Assembly (NCBI GenBank): GCA_903873805.1
Contig: CAIQQB010000143.1
Location: 1 to 64,000 of the forward strand
DNA: 64,000 nt
From: an uncultured Opitutia bacterium
Lineage (GTDB): Bacteria > Verrucomicrobiota > Verrucomicrobiia > Opitutales > Opitutaceae
Direction of reading: 5' to 3'
Part shown: one piece after another, positions 1 through 10,000 of the stretch
How the letters are laid out: each line of letters opens with the position of its first letter
Position numbering within the stretch: position 1 is the first letter of the stretch
The notes under the pieces: model-generated
What the model saw: only the letters and a program-made list of their open reading frames with translations
What the model was told of the DNA's origin: nothing
Database searches by the model: none
Position numbers and translations under genes: made by a program

Positions 1-1144
1 CCGGCGGCGGGGCGGCGGCGACCGGAGTGCTGGCAGCGGTGGCGACCTCGGCCGCGCTGGGGCCGTTGAGAAACACGATACTGACGCGATGAGTCCCCGC
101 CGTGATATGGAGGGGTTTCAGCGGATAGATGGCGGCAAAGCGGAAGTCTTCCTTCACGGTGAAAGCCTCCTCGACCGGCTTGCCATCGAGCAGTACCTGG
201 ACCGAGGGCCGGGCACGGTTGGCCGAGCCCTGGGTGCCGTAGGCCTTTACCCGCAGCACGTAGGTGCCCTCACTCGGGAAATCATAATCGCCGTGGACCT
301 CCCCGACCTGGTTGAAAACACGCCCCAGGGGCGGCGGCCGACGTCCGCCGGCGCCCGCTCCGGCGCCCGCGCCACCGTTGACTCCGCGCGGTGGTGCCGG
401 CGGCGGCGCAGCGACGGGCGCGCTGCGGGCGATTGTGCCATCAAGATCCTGATCTTCCCAGCGTTTGAGCGGGGTCGGAGTCGCGGGCTCGGCGTTGATG
501 ACCTTGTCGAGCACGAGGCTGGCCGCGGCGATATACTTCTCCATCAGCACCGGGGCGATCGAGAGCACGTCCCCGTTGTTGTCGAATCCGTAGCCCGTCA
601 TGTCGAGCGGGAAGGAATCGGCCGGATGGAGGTCGAGGCCGAGCAGGTCGCGGAGGGTGTTGTTGTACTCGGTGCGGTTGAGCCGTCGCAGGGTGACCCG
701 GCCGGGGTTGGCCGGGCCGGTGTCCTCGGCGTTCAGCCGTTGCTCCATCCAGGCGATGACAGCAGTGAGCTGGCTCTGGCTGGGGCGGGGCTTGTCGTCC
801 GGCGGCATCTCCTCGTGGATGAGCTTGTCGTAGGCGTCCTCGAGCGTGCTGCGGCCCTTGGCCAGCGAGGCCGGATCGGTGAACTGGTCGAGGCGGAGGT
901 TGTTTTCCGGATCCTTTTCGCCGTGACACTCGTAGCAATTCTTGGCCAGGAAGGGGCGGACGTTGGTCTGGAACTGCTGCCAAGCTGCATCGTTCGTCGT
1001 AGGACCGGCGGCGGCCGGAGCGCTCGGCGTCGTGGGCATCACTCGCGCGGTGACTCCGGTGATGGCGAGAGCGGTCGCCATGCCGGCGAGGAGGCAAAGG
1101 CGGCTGGCTCGTTTCTGCTTCGGCTGGGGCGGAAGGGGCGGCAT
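1..1144 (-). CDS. DUF1587/DUF1592-type secreted cytochrome protein, 3' end cut by window
   Basis: Only the first 381 residues are visible; the frame runs open off the left window edge. The N-terminus is basic and proline-rich followed by a hydrophobic stretch (about residues 14-34), which fits an export signal. A CYECH haem-c motif (CxxCH) lies near residue 70 in a short cytochrome-c-like segment followed by PPDDKPRPS. Then comes RRLNRTEYNNTLRDLLGL, the hallmark of the DUF1587 domain that precedes DUF1592/DUF1588/DUF1585 in the large multidomain proteins common in Planctomycetes and Verrucomicrobia. A Gly/Pro/Ala-rich linker and a carbohydrate-binding-like beta domain follow. It lies 69 bp downstream of a secreted esterase on the same strand. 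Family identity is strong; function is unknown, with a role in periplasmic oxidation or polysaccharide use only inferred. Confidence 0.8.
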   Translation of the reverse strand, partial: MPPLPPQPKQKRASRLCLLAGMATALAITGVTARVMPTTPSAPAAAGPTTNDAAWQQFQTNVRPFLAKNCYECHGEKDPENNLRLDQFTDPASLAKGRSTLEDAYDKLIHEEMPPDDKPRPSQSQLTAVIAWMEQRLNAEDTGPANPGRVTLRRLNRTEYNNTLRDLLGLDLHPADSFPLDMTGYGFDNNGDVLSIAPVLMEKYIAAASLVLDKVINAEPATPTPLKRWEDQDLDGTIARSAPVAAPPPAPPRGVNGGAGAGAGAGGRRPPPLGRVFNQVGEVHGDYDFPSEGTYVLRVKAYGTQGSANRARPSVQVLLDGKPVEEAFTVKEDFRFAAIYPLKPLHITAGTHRVSIVFLNGPSAAEVATAASTPVAAAPPP

Positions 1145-1213
1145 CACTGACGGGGTGGCAAGATAAACGGGTTGAGACGCGGGGAGAGCGGGGAAGTTTC
1201 AGCCGGGGACAAA

Positions 1214-3301
1214 CTAGCGGCCGGCCGGTGGCTGCCAGGATTCGTCGAACACGCCTTCGTCAACGCTGGCGAAGGCCGGTTGGCCGGAGGCGTCCGGCGT
1301 GCGCTGGAGCACGGCGAAGTCGCCAAAGGCCTCGCCCCCGCGCGCAGCCGACAGGCCGGCGTTGAGGACGATATAACGCTTGGGGTTGAGCGGGTTGGGG
1401 TAGATCATCACCGGCACATGGTCGGCGGCGGCATACGTTTTTCCGGCGAGGATGAGGCGGTCTTTGGTCCATGTCAGGGGCAGGCGTTCAAGGATGCGGG
1501 CGAGGAGTTTGTTGCTGCCGGGATCGCCGAAGAGGACGAGGTTGTTATTGGCGATGTCGGCGTCGGTCAAGTCGGCGTCCGCCTTCGTCCGGGCGTCGCC
1601 GCAGTAATCGCGCGCGAAGGAGCTGGTGAACCGCGCCAGCTCCTGTTTGGCGCGTTCGTCGGCCACGGCATTGAACGGTTGGCCGGTCGGCGTGACGCAG
1701 AGGAAGGCGTCGAAGAACGCGTCGTTGACCGGGCCCTGCAGGTTGTGCTGCTTGCGCAGGCCGGTGAAGGCGGCGGGGTCGGCCTGCTGCCAGTGGCCGG
1801 CGGTGCGGGTCAGGAGGATGCTCGGCGCCGGATTCACCTCGATCCGGTCGCCATCAATGGTGACTTGGCTGGCCTGGGATGCGTCGTCGAGAATCAGGCG
1901 CGAAACATTTTGCGTCGTAATGACAAAGTGGGCTTTGGCGACCGATCGCTTGGCGTCCACCCGGGCTTGGTCGAAGCTCTGCTGCAGGCCGTCCACCGTG
2001 ATCCAGAAATCCCGGTTGTAGCGCATGGTGTAGGTCACGAAATGGAGCTGGTCGGGTACGACGCGGCCGCGCTGAAAATTGGCGGTGGTGAAGGCGTTGA
2101 TCAGCTGCGCCGTTTCCCCCGTGGCATGGGAGTGGCCCTGGCCGGGATTGGCCAGCCAGAGGGTGTTCGTGTCCGTCCCGGCCGAGTGGACCGGGGTGAG
2201 GATGTCCAGATGGTAGCCTTCCCGCACCAGCTGGGCGGAGATGCTCTTGGAGGAGGCGAGCTGCGCGTCGTTCGCTCCGGCATAGCCCACCAGCGGCACG
2301 CCGGTGATGTTGATGGCGTGCGGAATCATGATGCCATAGGTTGAAAGCGCGGCCTTTTGTGCGGGAGTTTTGCCGTCGAGATTCAGGAGGTTGCCGATGA
2401 CCCCCGCGTCAATTTCCAGCCCGGCGAACAGGTCGGGCTGGTGCAGGCCGATCTGCCACGAACCCGCCCCGCCCATCGAAAAACCCGCGAGGATGATGCG
2501 CTCGGGGTCGATGTTATAGCGCTTACGCACGGAGGCGAGGGCTTCGAGGACGTCGGTCTCGCCGGCCCAGCGGAAGGAGTTGTTGCCGCGGCCGAAGCAC
2601 TCGAGACGGATGTAGCTGCGCCCGGCACCCGCGGCTCCCCCGCCCGCGGCACCGGCCCGGTCCGCGCCCCCGGTCCAGTCCCAGCCGAGGTCGGGTACGT
2701 AGTGGCTCATCCCGTGGAGGTAAATGTAGAGGGCTGTGGGCTTGGCCGGATCGTAGGATGCCGGGATGGACAACTGGTAGGGTTGCGCGGTGCCATCCAC
2801 GACCGAGCGATAGGCGCGCTTGACCGAACCTTTGATGCTAGGCCATTCGGCGGTGCCGTCCTTGATCTGCTGGGCCCGGCGCAGACCGGCGTTCAGGCTG
2901 GAAAGGCATTTGTTAAAGGGATTGGCCTGCGCCTCGTTATCGCCGCCGAAAACATTCGGCACCCGTAGCGCGGTCTCGACTATCCAGGCGCAGGACTCGG
3001 CGTCCACGACCAGATCGTCATCGGCATGAGATTCCTTCAGCGCGCGGAGCGCGGCGTTGAGCTGGTCCAGCTTGGCATGCAGCTGCGCCAGCTCGTCGGC
3101 CGTGAGGCTGTGCGTGACGGACCCCATGTTGTTGCCGCCGCCGCGGGCGGCGCGGGGGGCCGCATTGGCCTGGCCAGCGGGAGGGAGGGCTTCGGACTGA
3201 AAGGCGGCGGGCTGGTCGGGCGGTGGCGGAGTGGCGGGTGCTTCGGCGGCCAGCACGGACACGGAAAAAAACGCATAAGCCGCGATGGCATCCGATGTCA
3301 T
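1214..3301 (-). CDS. Secreted alpha/beta hydrolase, prolyl-oligopeptidase/esterase-like
   Basis: About 695 residues from ATG 3301. This start is chosen because it gives a short hydrophobic leader ending in VSVLAAEAP that resembles a signal peptide; the frame is open 114 nt further upstream to 3415. The central part is an alpha/beta hydrolase of the peptidase S9/esterase type: YIYLHGMSHY (oxyanion region), then GFSMGGAGSW with the nucleophilic serine near residue 273, and GQGHSHATGE, a likely catalytic His, near residue 387. The C-terminal 250 residues look like a beta-rich accessory domain found with such hydrolases (HFVTYTMRYNRDFWITVDG). Substrate is unknown. A Gly/Ala-rich insert (GAAGGGAAGAG) sits between the oxyanion strand and the nucleophile. 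It lies between the WD40 gene upstream (117 bp gap) and the DUF1592-type gene downstream. Confidence 0.75.
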   Translation of the reverse strand: MTSDAIAAYAFFSVSVLAAEAPATPPPPDQPAAFQSEALPPAGQANAAPRAARGGGNNMGSVTHSLTADELAQLHAKLDQLNAALRALKESHADDDLVVDAESCAWIVETALRVPNVFGGDNEAQANPFNKCLSSLNAGLRRAQQIKDGTAEWPSIKGSVKRAYRSVVDGTAQPYQLSIPASYDPAKPTALYIYLHGMSHYVPDLGWDWTGGADRAGAAGGGAAGAGRSYIRLECFGRGNNSFRWAGETDVLEALASVRKRYNIDPERIILAGFSMGGAGSWQIGLHQPDLFAGLEIDAGVIGNLLNLDGKTPAQKAALSTYGIMIPHAINITGVPLVGYAGANDAQLASSKSISAQLVREGYHLDILTPVHSAGTDTNTLWLANPGQGHSHATGETAQLINAFTTANFQRGRVVPDQLHFVTYTMRYNRDFWITVDGLQQSFDQARVDAKRSVAKAHFVITTQNVSRLILDDASQASQVTIDGDRIEVNPAPSILLTRTAGHWQQADPAAFTGLRKQHNLQGPVNDAFFDAFLCVTPTGQPFNAVADERAKQELARFTSSFARDYCGDARTKADADLTDADIANNNLVLFGDPGSNKLLARILERLPLTWTKDRLILAGKTYAAADHVPVMIYPNPLNPKRYIVLNAGLSAARGGEAFGDFAVLQRTPDASGQPAFASVDEGVFDESWQPPAGR

Positions 3302-3418
3302 GAGGAGGTAGGGGGTAGGAAGACCGCGCCAGCTTAACTGCCTTGGCAGAAAAGTCCAGCCGGCCAAGCCGCGGGACGTTGGCGCAGCTTCGAGCCGTGG
3401 CAAGCAGAAATTCACGGA

Positions 3419-5833
3419 CTAGTCCGCAGGATGCCGCCGCCGAAACTCCGCCAACCGTTCGGCCACTTCCGCCCCAGTGAGCGGCTCGGGCCCGCCATCT
3501 TCTGCAAGCCGCGAGGAGGATTGCAGTTCCGCAAAGCGGGCCACTTCGGCGGCGGTCCAATCCGTCGGAGCAATGTTCCACAGCCGCGCGGTTTTGTCCC
3601 AGCTCGCCGTGAGCAGGCTTCGTCCGTCGGCCGCAAAGACGACATGTCGCACCGGGAGCAAATGACGCAGCGGCGGTGCCAGCAGGTTTCCCGACCCGGC
3701 GTCCCAGAGGTGGGTGGTGCCGTCCTCGTCGGCCGTGGCAACGATGCGGCCGTCGGGGCTGAACACCGCGCAAAGCACGGCATCATCGTGCGGCAGCGGG
3801 CGGATGAGCGGTCGCCCCGTGGCGGCATCCCAAATTCGGGCCGTCTGGTCCTGGCTGGCGGTCACGACCCGGCGGCCATCGGGGCTGAAGACCGCGAAGT
3901 TGACCGCGTCGTCATGGACGAGGGGCGGGGTGACTGGAGCACCGGTCAGGGCGTCCCAGACCCGGGCGGTCTTGTCTCCGCTCGCCGTCACCACGCGGCG
4001 GCCGTCGGGACTGAAAGCTGCGCTGGGCACGAAGAAGCCATGTTGGAGGGGCGGTGTTTGCGGCCGGCCCGTGGACACATTCCAGATCCGGGCGGTGTTG
4101 TCGGAGCTGGCGGTGAGCACGGCGCGGCCGTCGGGGCTGAATGCGACCAGCACCACCGCGCCGTCGTGCACAAGCGGCGGCGTGAGCGGCGCGCCGGTGG
4201 CGGCGTCCCACAGGCGCGCGGTCTGGTCGTTGCTGGCGGTGGCGATGATCCTGCCGTCGGGACTGAAGGCCGCGCTGCGCACACGATTGTGATCAAGCCG
4301 CACCGGCCGCGGTTCGCCGGTGCCGGCATCCCAAATCCGGGCCGCTGTGCTGTAGCTGGTTGCAATCACGCTCCGGCTGTCGGGGCTGAAGACCGCAGTC
4401 TGCACCTGGTCGTTGTAGCGGAGCGGCGAAGTGCGCGGTTTGCCCGTGGTGGCGTCCCAGACCCGGGCGGTCCGGTCCCAGCTGGCCGTGACGATCGACC
4501 GGCCATCAGGACTGAACCGGGCGTCCTCAACCGAGTCGTCATGCCCAAGGGTCAGGTCCTCCGCCCGGGGCGTTTGCAGACTCCAGATGCGGACCGCCCC
4601 GTCGGCGCTGGCGGTCGCAAGGCTGCGGCCGTCCGGGCTGAAGGCGATGGCGCGCACCGCACCCCCGTGGTGCAACGGTGGACCGAGCGGGTGCCCCGAG
4701 ACGGCGCTCCAAAGTCTCACGAGTTGGTCCTCGCCTCCCGTCGCCACGGTCTTGCCGTCGGGGCTGAAGGCACCGGCCAGTACGGCCTCCGCGGATTGCA
4801 CCGGCGGTGTGACCGGCTGACCGGTGGAGGCATCCCACAGGTGCGCCGTCCCGTCATCGCCCGCGGTGAGCAGCCACTCGCCCTTGGGGCTGAACGTCGC
4901 CAGGCGCACCGTTCCCGCATGGACGAGCGGAGGCGTGCGGGGTTTGCCAGTGGCGGCGTCCCAGACGCGGGCGGTGTGATCCTCGCTCGCGGTCGCCACC
5001 GCGGCACCATCCGGGCTGAAGGAGGCGTCGAGCACCGCCGCCGAGTGGGCGAGCGGCGGGAGATTGACGGCGCCGGTTTGGGCGTCGCGGAGCCGCGCCA
5101 CGTTGTCGAGCCCGGCCGTGAGCACCACGCGGCCGTCGGGACTCAGCAGAGCCCGGGTCAGCGCCGCGCCCTGCGCGAGCGGGGAACCAACCGGCGCACC
5201 GGTCCAGGCGTCCCACTGGCGCGCGAGCCCGTCGCGACCGGCGGTGATGACGCGGCTTCCGTCGGGACTGAAATTTGCCTGCACGACCGGCGCCGGGTGG
5301 ACGAGCGGCGCGGTGCGCGGCCGGCCCGTTGTCGCGTCCCAGATCCGGGCCGTGCCGTCCTCGCTCGCCGTCACGACGGCCTGTCCGTCCGGGCTGAAGG
5401 CCGCGGACCAGACCGGGCCGGCATGGGACAGCTTTGCGATCTCAAGCCCCGTGGCGAGATCCCAAAGTCGGGCGGTGTTATCATCGCCGGCGCTGACGAG
5501 CGTGCGGCCGTCCCGGCTGAAGGCCACGGTGTTCACCCCCGCCTGATGCAACAGGCACCGCCGCAAGGGCGGCAACTCGCGGATCAGGTTGCCGGCCCGG
5601 AAGCGCAGGAGCGGATCGTTGGGGGTGGTTTGGAGGGCCGAGGCGATTGCCAGCAGCGCCGCTGAATCGTCGCCCTCCGCCATCAGGGCGTCCGCCACCG
5701 CCATCGGATTGGCCGGTGGCTCGGCCGGCTGGGCCCGGATGCAGGCGGCAGTCAGCGCACCGGTGGCCAGCAGGGAACGAAACGCTCCCTGGAGGCCCCG
5801 GGGCCACGCCGGCCTCGCCGCCCGATGGCTCAT
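3419..5833 (-). CDS. Secreted or lipid-anchored 16-repeat WD40 protein
   Basis: 804 residues. I count 16 WD40 repeats from about residue 97 to 760, each with the core (V)xxAxFSPDGxxVxTAS..DxTARxWDAxTG. Sixteen blades would form two stacked propellers. The N-terminus (MSHRAARPAW..., hydrophobic stretch, then LTAACIRAQ) reads as a signal peptide or weak lipoprotein signal, so the protein probably acts in the periplasm or on the envelope. Residues 45-90 (ADALMAEGDDSAALLAIASAL) resemble one TPR-like helical pair. The ATG overlaps the stop of the upstream esterase by 4 nt (ATGA), which indicates translational coupling. The repeats are very alike at DNA level, so copy number may vary between strains. 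Partner and function are unknown; WD40 propellers are interaction scaffolds. Confidence 0.85.
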   Translation of the reverse strand: MSHRAARPAWPRGLQGAFRSLLATGALTAACIRAQPAEPPANPMAVADALMAEGDDSAALLAIASALQTTPNDPLLRFRAGNLIRELPPLRRCLLHQAGVNTVAFSRDGRTLVSAGDDNTARLWDLATGLEIAKLSHAGPVWSAAFSPDGQAVVTASEDGTARIWDATTGRPRTAPLVHPAPVVQANFSPDGSRVITAGRDGLARQWDAWTGAPVGSPLAQGAALTRALLSPDGRVVLTAGLDNVARLRDAQTGAVNLPPLAHSAAVLDASFSPDGAAVATASEDHTARVWDAATGKPRTPPLVHAGTVRLATFSPKGEWLLTAGDDGTAHLWDASTGQPVTPPVQSAEAVLAGAFSPDGKTVATGGEDQLVRLWSAVSGHPLGPPLHHGGAVRAIAFSPDGRSLATASADGAVRIWSLQTPRAEDLTLGHDDSVEDARFSPDGRSIVTASWDRTARVWDATTGKPRTSPLRYNDQVQTAVFSPDSRSVIATSYSTAARIWDAGTGEPRPVRLDHNRVRSAAFSPDGRIIATASNDQTARLWDAATGAPLTPPLVHDGAVVLVAFSPDGRAVLTASSDNTARIWNVSTGRPQTPPLQHGFFVPSAAFSPDGRRVVTASGDKTARVWDALTGAPVTPPLVHDDAVNFAVFSPDGRRVVTASQDQTARIWDAATGRPLIRPLPHDDAVLCAVFSPDGRIVATADEDGTTHLWDAGSGNLLAPPLRHLLPVRHVVFAADGRSLLTASWDKTARLWNIAPTDWTAAEVARFAELQSSSRLAEDGGPEPLTGAEVAERLAEFRRRHPAD

Positions 5834-6729
5834 TGCGCCGGGCTGGCGGCTGGCCCGGTTCGTTTCAACAGGCCGCGGTTCGCCATCCAGTCGGCCGCCC
5901 GGGCCGGCCAGGTGGTGTGGGGCGCGGTGCCCGGACGGATGCCGTAGCCATGGCCGCCCTCGCCCCAGACATGCAGCTCGGCGGGCACGCCGGCTTTCTT
6001 TAGCGCGAGATAAAGGTAGACCGCGTTTTCCGGTCCGCCGCGGTCATCGTTCGAAATCGAGAGGAAGGTGGGCGGGGTGTCCTTGGCCACGCGCACGTCC
6101 TCCGTCAGCGCGGGGATTTCGCTGCCGCGCGCGGCGATGCCGCCGGGATAGATCACGAGGGCGAAGTCGGGCCGCGGGCCCGGCCCGTCCATGTCATCAA
6201 TGGTTGGATACATCCGCCGGTCGAAATTGGTTTCGACATCCGCCGCCAGCTGGCCGCCGGCCGAGAAGCCGATGATGCCGATGCGCTGCGGATCCAGGCC
6301 CCATTCCGCCGCCTTCGCGCGGATGAGGCTCATCGAACGTTGCGCATCCTGCAGTCCCGCCAGGTACCGCGGGATGCCCTCGCGGTTGGGAATGCGGTAT
6401 TTCAGCACGATGCCGGTGACGCCGATGGAGTTGAGCCAGGCGGCGACCCCGGCACCCTCGTCCACCATCGACAGCTGGTAGAAGCCGCCCCCCGGACAGA
6501 TCAGGACGGCGGCGCCGTTGTCCTTGTCCTTGGAAGGTCGATACACGGCGAGTGTCGGCGTCGCCACGGTACCGGTCAGGAGATTGCCCGGCTTCCACTG
6601 TTCGTCCGCTTTGAGACCCGGCGGGTCGCCGGGCGGAAGGCCGGGCCAGACATTGAGGGTGAGAGCCGGTTCGGCGGCGGCGGTCAGGGAAGAAAGCAGG
6701 CAGGCAACCAGAAGCGTGGGGGTGTTCAT
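5830..6729 (-). CDS. Secreted alpha/beta hydrolase (BD-FAE/acetyl-xylan-esterase-like)
   Basis: 299 residues from ATG 6729, which starts directly with a signal peptide (MNTPTLLVACLLSSLTAAAEP). The frame is open upstream to 6813, but that extension is not signal-like. Motifs are LICPGGGFYQLS (oxyanion HGGG-type loop), GFSAGGQLAA with the nucleophile near residue 155, and GEGGHGYG with the catalytic His near residue 260. This is the carbohydrate-esterase/dienelactone-hydrolase-like family often found with polysaccharide-degrading genes; deacetylation or deferuloylation of plant glycans is the likely reaction but the substrate is not shown. First gene of an apparent operon with the WD40 gene (4-nt overlap). 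The upstream region is low in GC and probably carries its promoter. Confidence 0.8.
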   Translation of the reverse strand: MNTPTLLVACLLSSLTAAAEPALTLNVWPGLPPGDPPGLKADEQWKPGNLLTGTVATPTLAVYRPSKDKDNGAAVLICPGGGFYQLSMVDEGAGVAAWLNSIGVTGIVLKYRIPNREGIPRYLAGLQDAQRSMSLIRAKAAEWGLDPQRIGIIGFSAGGQLAADVETNFDRRMYPTIDDMDGPGPRPDFALVIYPGGIAARGSEIPALTEDVRVAKDTPPTFLSISNDDRGGPENAVYLYLALKKAGVPAELHVWGEGGHGYGIRPGTAPHTTWPARAADWMANRGLLKRTGPAASPAQ

Positions 6730-7043
6730 GGCAGATTCCGTATTGGGGTGAGGAGCGGACGGCGAAACATGGGACGCAAAAAATGCGGATGTCGAGCGGA
6801 AGGCGGATCGCATTGCTATCTTGTCTATAATAAATCCTTTCCGGAATGGACGGACCGGCCACGTGTGCAGAGTCTGCTGCTATGAACCCCATCTTGTCGG
6901 AACTCCCATCGCTCGCAGCTGGCTGCACCTTGGCGGATAGAGTTGCGAGGCTTCGCAAAAATGATTTGCAAGTAGGGTAAACTCCTTATGGCGTACCGCC
7001 ATTGATTGTCATCTATACTTTGAATGATCCCCCGACGCATCCA
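6730..7043. promoter_or_regulatory. Low-GC divergent intergenic region
   Basis: About 310 bp separate the esterase (minus) from the PEP-CTERM gene (plus), clearly richer in A+T than the flanking genes. TATAAT occurs on the plus strand at 6826-6831 and a TATTAT on the minus strand over almost the same bases; TATACT lies at 7014-7019, just upstream of the likely TTG start at 7044. No convincing -35 box is paired with any of them. I see no gene here. It presumably holds two divergent promoters. Confidence 0.35.
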
Positions 7044-10000
7044 TTGAAAACCATCCTGCAATCTGGGCCGTCTCTGCGATGGTGGGTTTGGGTTGCCCTC
7101 GGCATCGCCGGCTGGTCAGCGATCCCATTGCGGGCGGCGGTGATCATCTGGGGCAACAGTGCCACCGATTTTGGTGCGGGCGGGAGTTGGATCGGCGGGA
7201 GCGCGCCGACGGCGTCGGACACCGCTTCCTTTGGCAATGCCACGGTCGGCTTTCAGCCGGATGTGGGCGCGAGCGGCAACAGCAGCGTGGGCGGCGTGGT
7301 GTTTGCCAACGGGGCCGATGCGTTTGTCCTCTCCAGTTCCAGCGGCGCCATCCTGACTCTGGGCGCGGGTGGTATCAGCAATCAGGACAGCCTCCTGCAG
7401 ACCGTGAGTGCCGCGCTCAAACTCGGCGCCGCGAGCAATTTTACCTTGGCGAGCAGCGGCGCGCTGGCCGTTTCCGGCAACGTGAACACCAATGCTTTTG
7501 TGCTGACGCTCACGAACACCGGCTCCGGCGGCGGAACGGTGTCCGGCGTGATCAGCGGTACCGGCAGCGTCGCCAAGACCGGCACCGGCACCTGGACGCT
7601 TTCGGGTGCGAACACCCATAGCGGCGGCACCTCCTTGGGCGCCGGCACGCTGGTGCTGGGCACTATGACGGCGCTGGGCACGGGCACGCTGACGATCACG
7701 GGCGGGACCCTGGATGCGGGTGCGGCGCTGACGGTGACGAACGCGCAGAGCTGGGCGGGCGACTTCAGTTTTGCCGGGAGCAATCCCTTGACGCTGAGCG
7801 GGACGGTGGCGCTGACGGCGGCGCGGACGGTGACAGTGAGCGCGAACACGCTGACGTCGAGCGGGGTGGTGAGCGGAGCCTTCGCGCTGGCGAAGCAGGG
7901 CGCCGGCACCTTGGTGCTGAGCGGAACCAATACCTACACCGGCGCGACGACAGTGTCGCAGGGGATCGTAAGCGTGCAGAGCGCTGCGGCGCTGGGCACG
8001 GCGGCGGGGACGACGACGGTGGCGAGCGGAGCAACCCTGCAGATCCAGAACAGCCTGACAGTGGCCGAGCCGCTGAACCTGTCCGGCACGGGCGTGAGCG
8101 GAGCCGGGGCGGTGGAGCAGGTGAGCGGCACCAACACGTTATCCGGCGCGGTGGTCCTGAACGGAGCGACCACAATCATGGCGGATGCGGGGACGCTGAC
8201 CTTGTCCGGGGCGATGACCGGCGCGGGCCAGAACCTGACGGTGGGCGGGGCCGGGAACGTGGCGTTGAAGGGCGTGGTGGGCACGACGACCGGGAGCCTG
8301 ACGGCAAACGGGACGGGGACGCTGACACTATTGGCCGTGAACACCTACACCGGCGGGACGACGCTGAACAGCGGCACGCTCGCGCTGGGGGTGGCCTCGG
8401 CGCTGGCCGCGGCGGGCACGCTGACGGACAGCGGCGGTACGTTCAATTTGGCCACGTTCAGCAACACGCTGGCGTCGGTGACGCTGAGCAGCGGAACGAT
8501 CAGCGGCACGACGGGGGCGCTGACGGCGACGGCCTTGAACCTGCAGAGCGGCACAATCAGCGCAATCATCGCGGGCGCGAGCGTGCTGACGAAGACGACC
8601 AATGGCACGGTCACCCTGAGCGCCGCGAACACCTACACGGGTGACACGGCGGTGAACGGCGGCACGCTGGTCCTGGCCGGCTCCGGTATGTTGGGAGCCA
8701 GCACGACCAATCTCACGGTCAATAGCGGTACATTGACCCTCGGCGGTGCCACACAGACGTTCTCGGCCGTCACCGTCACCAACAGTGGCGCGGTGGGCGG
8801 CGGCACACTGCGCGCGGCAACCTTCATCCTGCAGTCGGGTAATCTCAGCGCGATTCTGGCCGGCTCCGGTGCAGTGACCAAAAACAGCACGGGCACCGTC
8901 AGCCTGTCCGGTGCGAACACCTATAGCGGCGGCACCACCGTCAGCGCGGGTACCCTGCGCGCCACCACGAACGCGTCCGTCCTCGGATCGGGAGCGCTGA
9001 CGCTGGGAGGAGGCGAGCTGGACCTCGTGAATGACAGCGGGCTGGCGTTCAACCGGCCTACCGTGGTGACGGCCAACACCACCCTCGGCTCGGACCGGCT
9101 CACGGCCGGCGCGGGGGTCACCCAGACCCTCGGCACCCTGCTGCTGGGCGGGCAGACCGTCACCCTTGCGGCGGGCGCGAATGTCACGACCGGCACCGCG
9201 GGTATCCTTTTTGGCAATACGACCCTGACCGCCAACGGCACCGTCTTCAACGTGGGGGCCAATGCCTCCCTGGCGCTCGGGGCGGTGGCGGGCGGGGCCT
9301 CTGACCTCACCAAGTCGGGTTCCGGCACCCTGGTGCTAAGCTCCGCCGGCAATCGCACGGCTGGCGCCACCACGCTCTCCGACGGCACCCTCGTGCTCGG
9401 GGCGGCCGCCGCCCTCGGCACCTCGGCCGCGGCGCCGCTTTCCCTCAACGGCGGCAGCCTGGATCTCGCCGCCGACACGGGGACCACGTTCACGGCCACG
9501 GCCGTCACGGTGGCAGGCAACACCACGGTCGTTTCCGACCGGGCCACGGCGGGCGCCGGGGTCACGCACACGATTGGGACGCTGGCCATCGGAGCCGAGA
9601 CCCTCAGCGTGGCGGCCGGCGGCCAGGTCACCTCCGGCACGGCCGGACTGCAGTTCGGCGCCGTGTCCCTGACCGGCAACGCGGTGCTTAACCTCGGGGC
9701 CAACACCACCCTCACCCTGAGCACAGTTGCGCAAACCGGGATGGCGGCGCTGACCCTCACCGGCTCGGGGAACCTGACGCTGACCGGGGCCGCGTCCTAC
9801 ACGGGTGGCACGACCGTGGCCGGCGGCAACTTCAGCCTGACCAGCGGCGCCTCCCTGGATCCCAGTGGCGACCTCATCATCAACGGCGGCGATGTTTACT
9901 TTGGCGGCACCGCCCAGACGGTGCCCACGCTTTCCGGCACCGGGGGAGCAGTGCATCTCGGGACCGGCTTCACTCTGACGATCGATCAACCCACGCCCAA

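Noticed and set aside
3431-5665. Open frame of 744 codons opposite the WD40 gene
   Set aside because: It mirrors the repeat structure of the WD40 gene and has no motif of its own.
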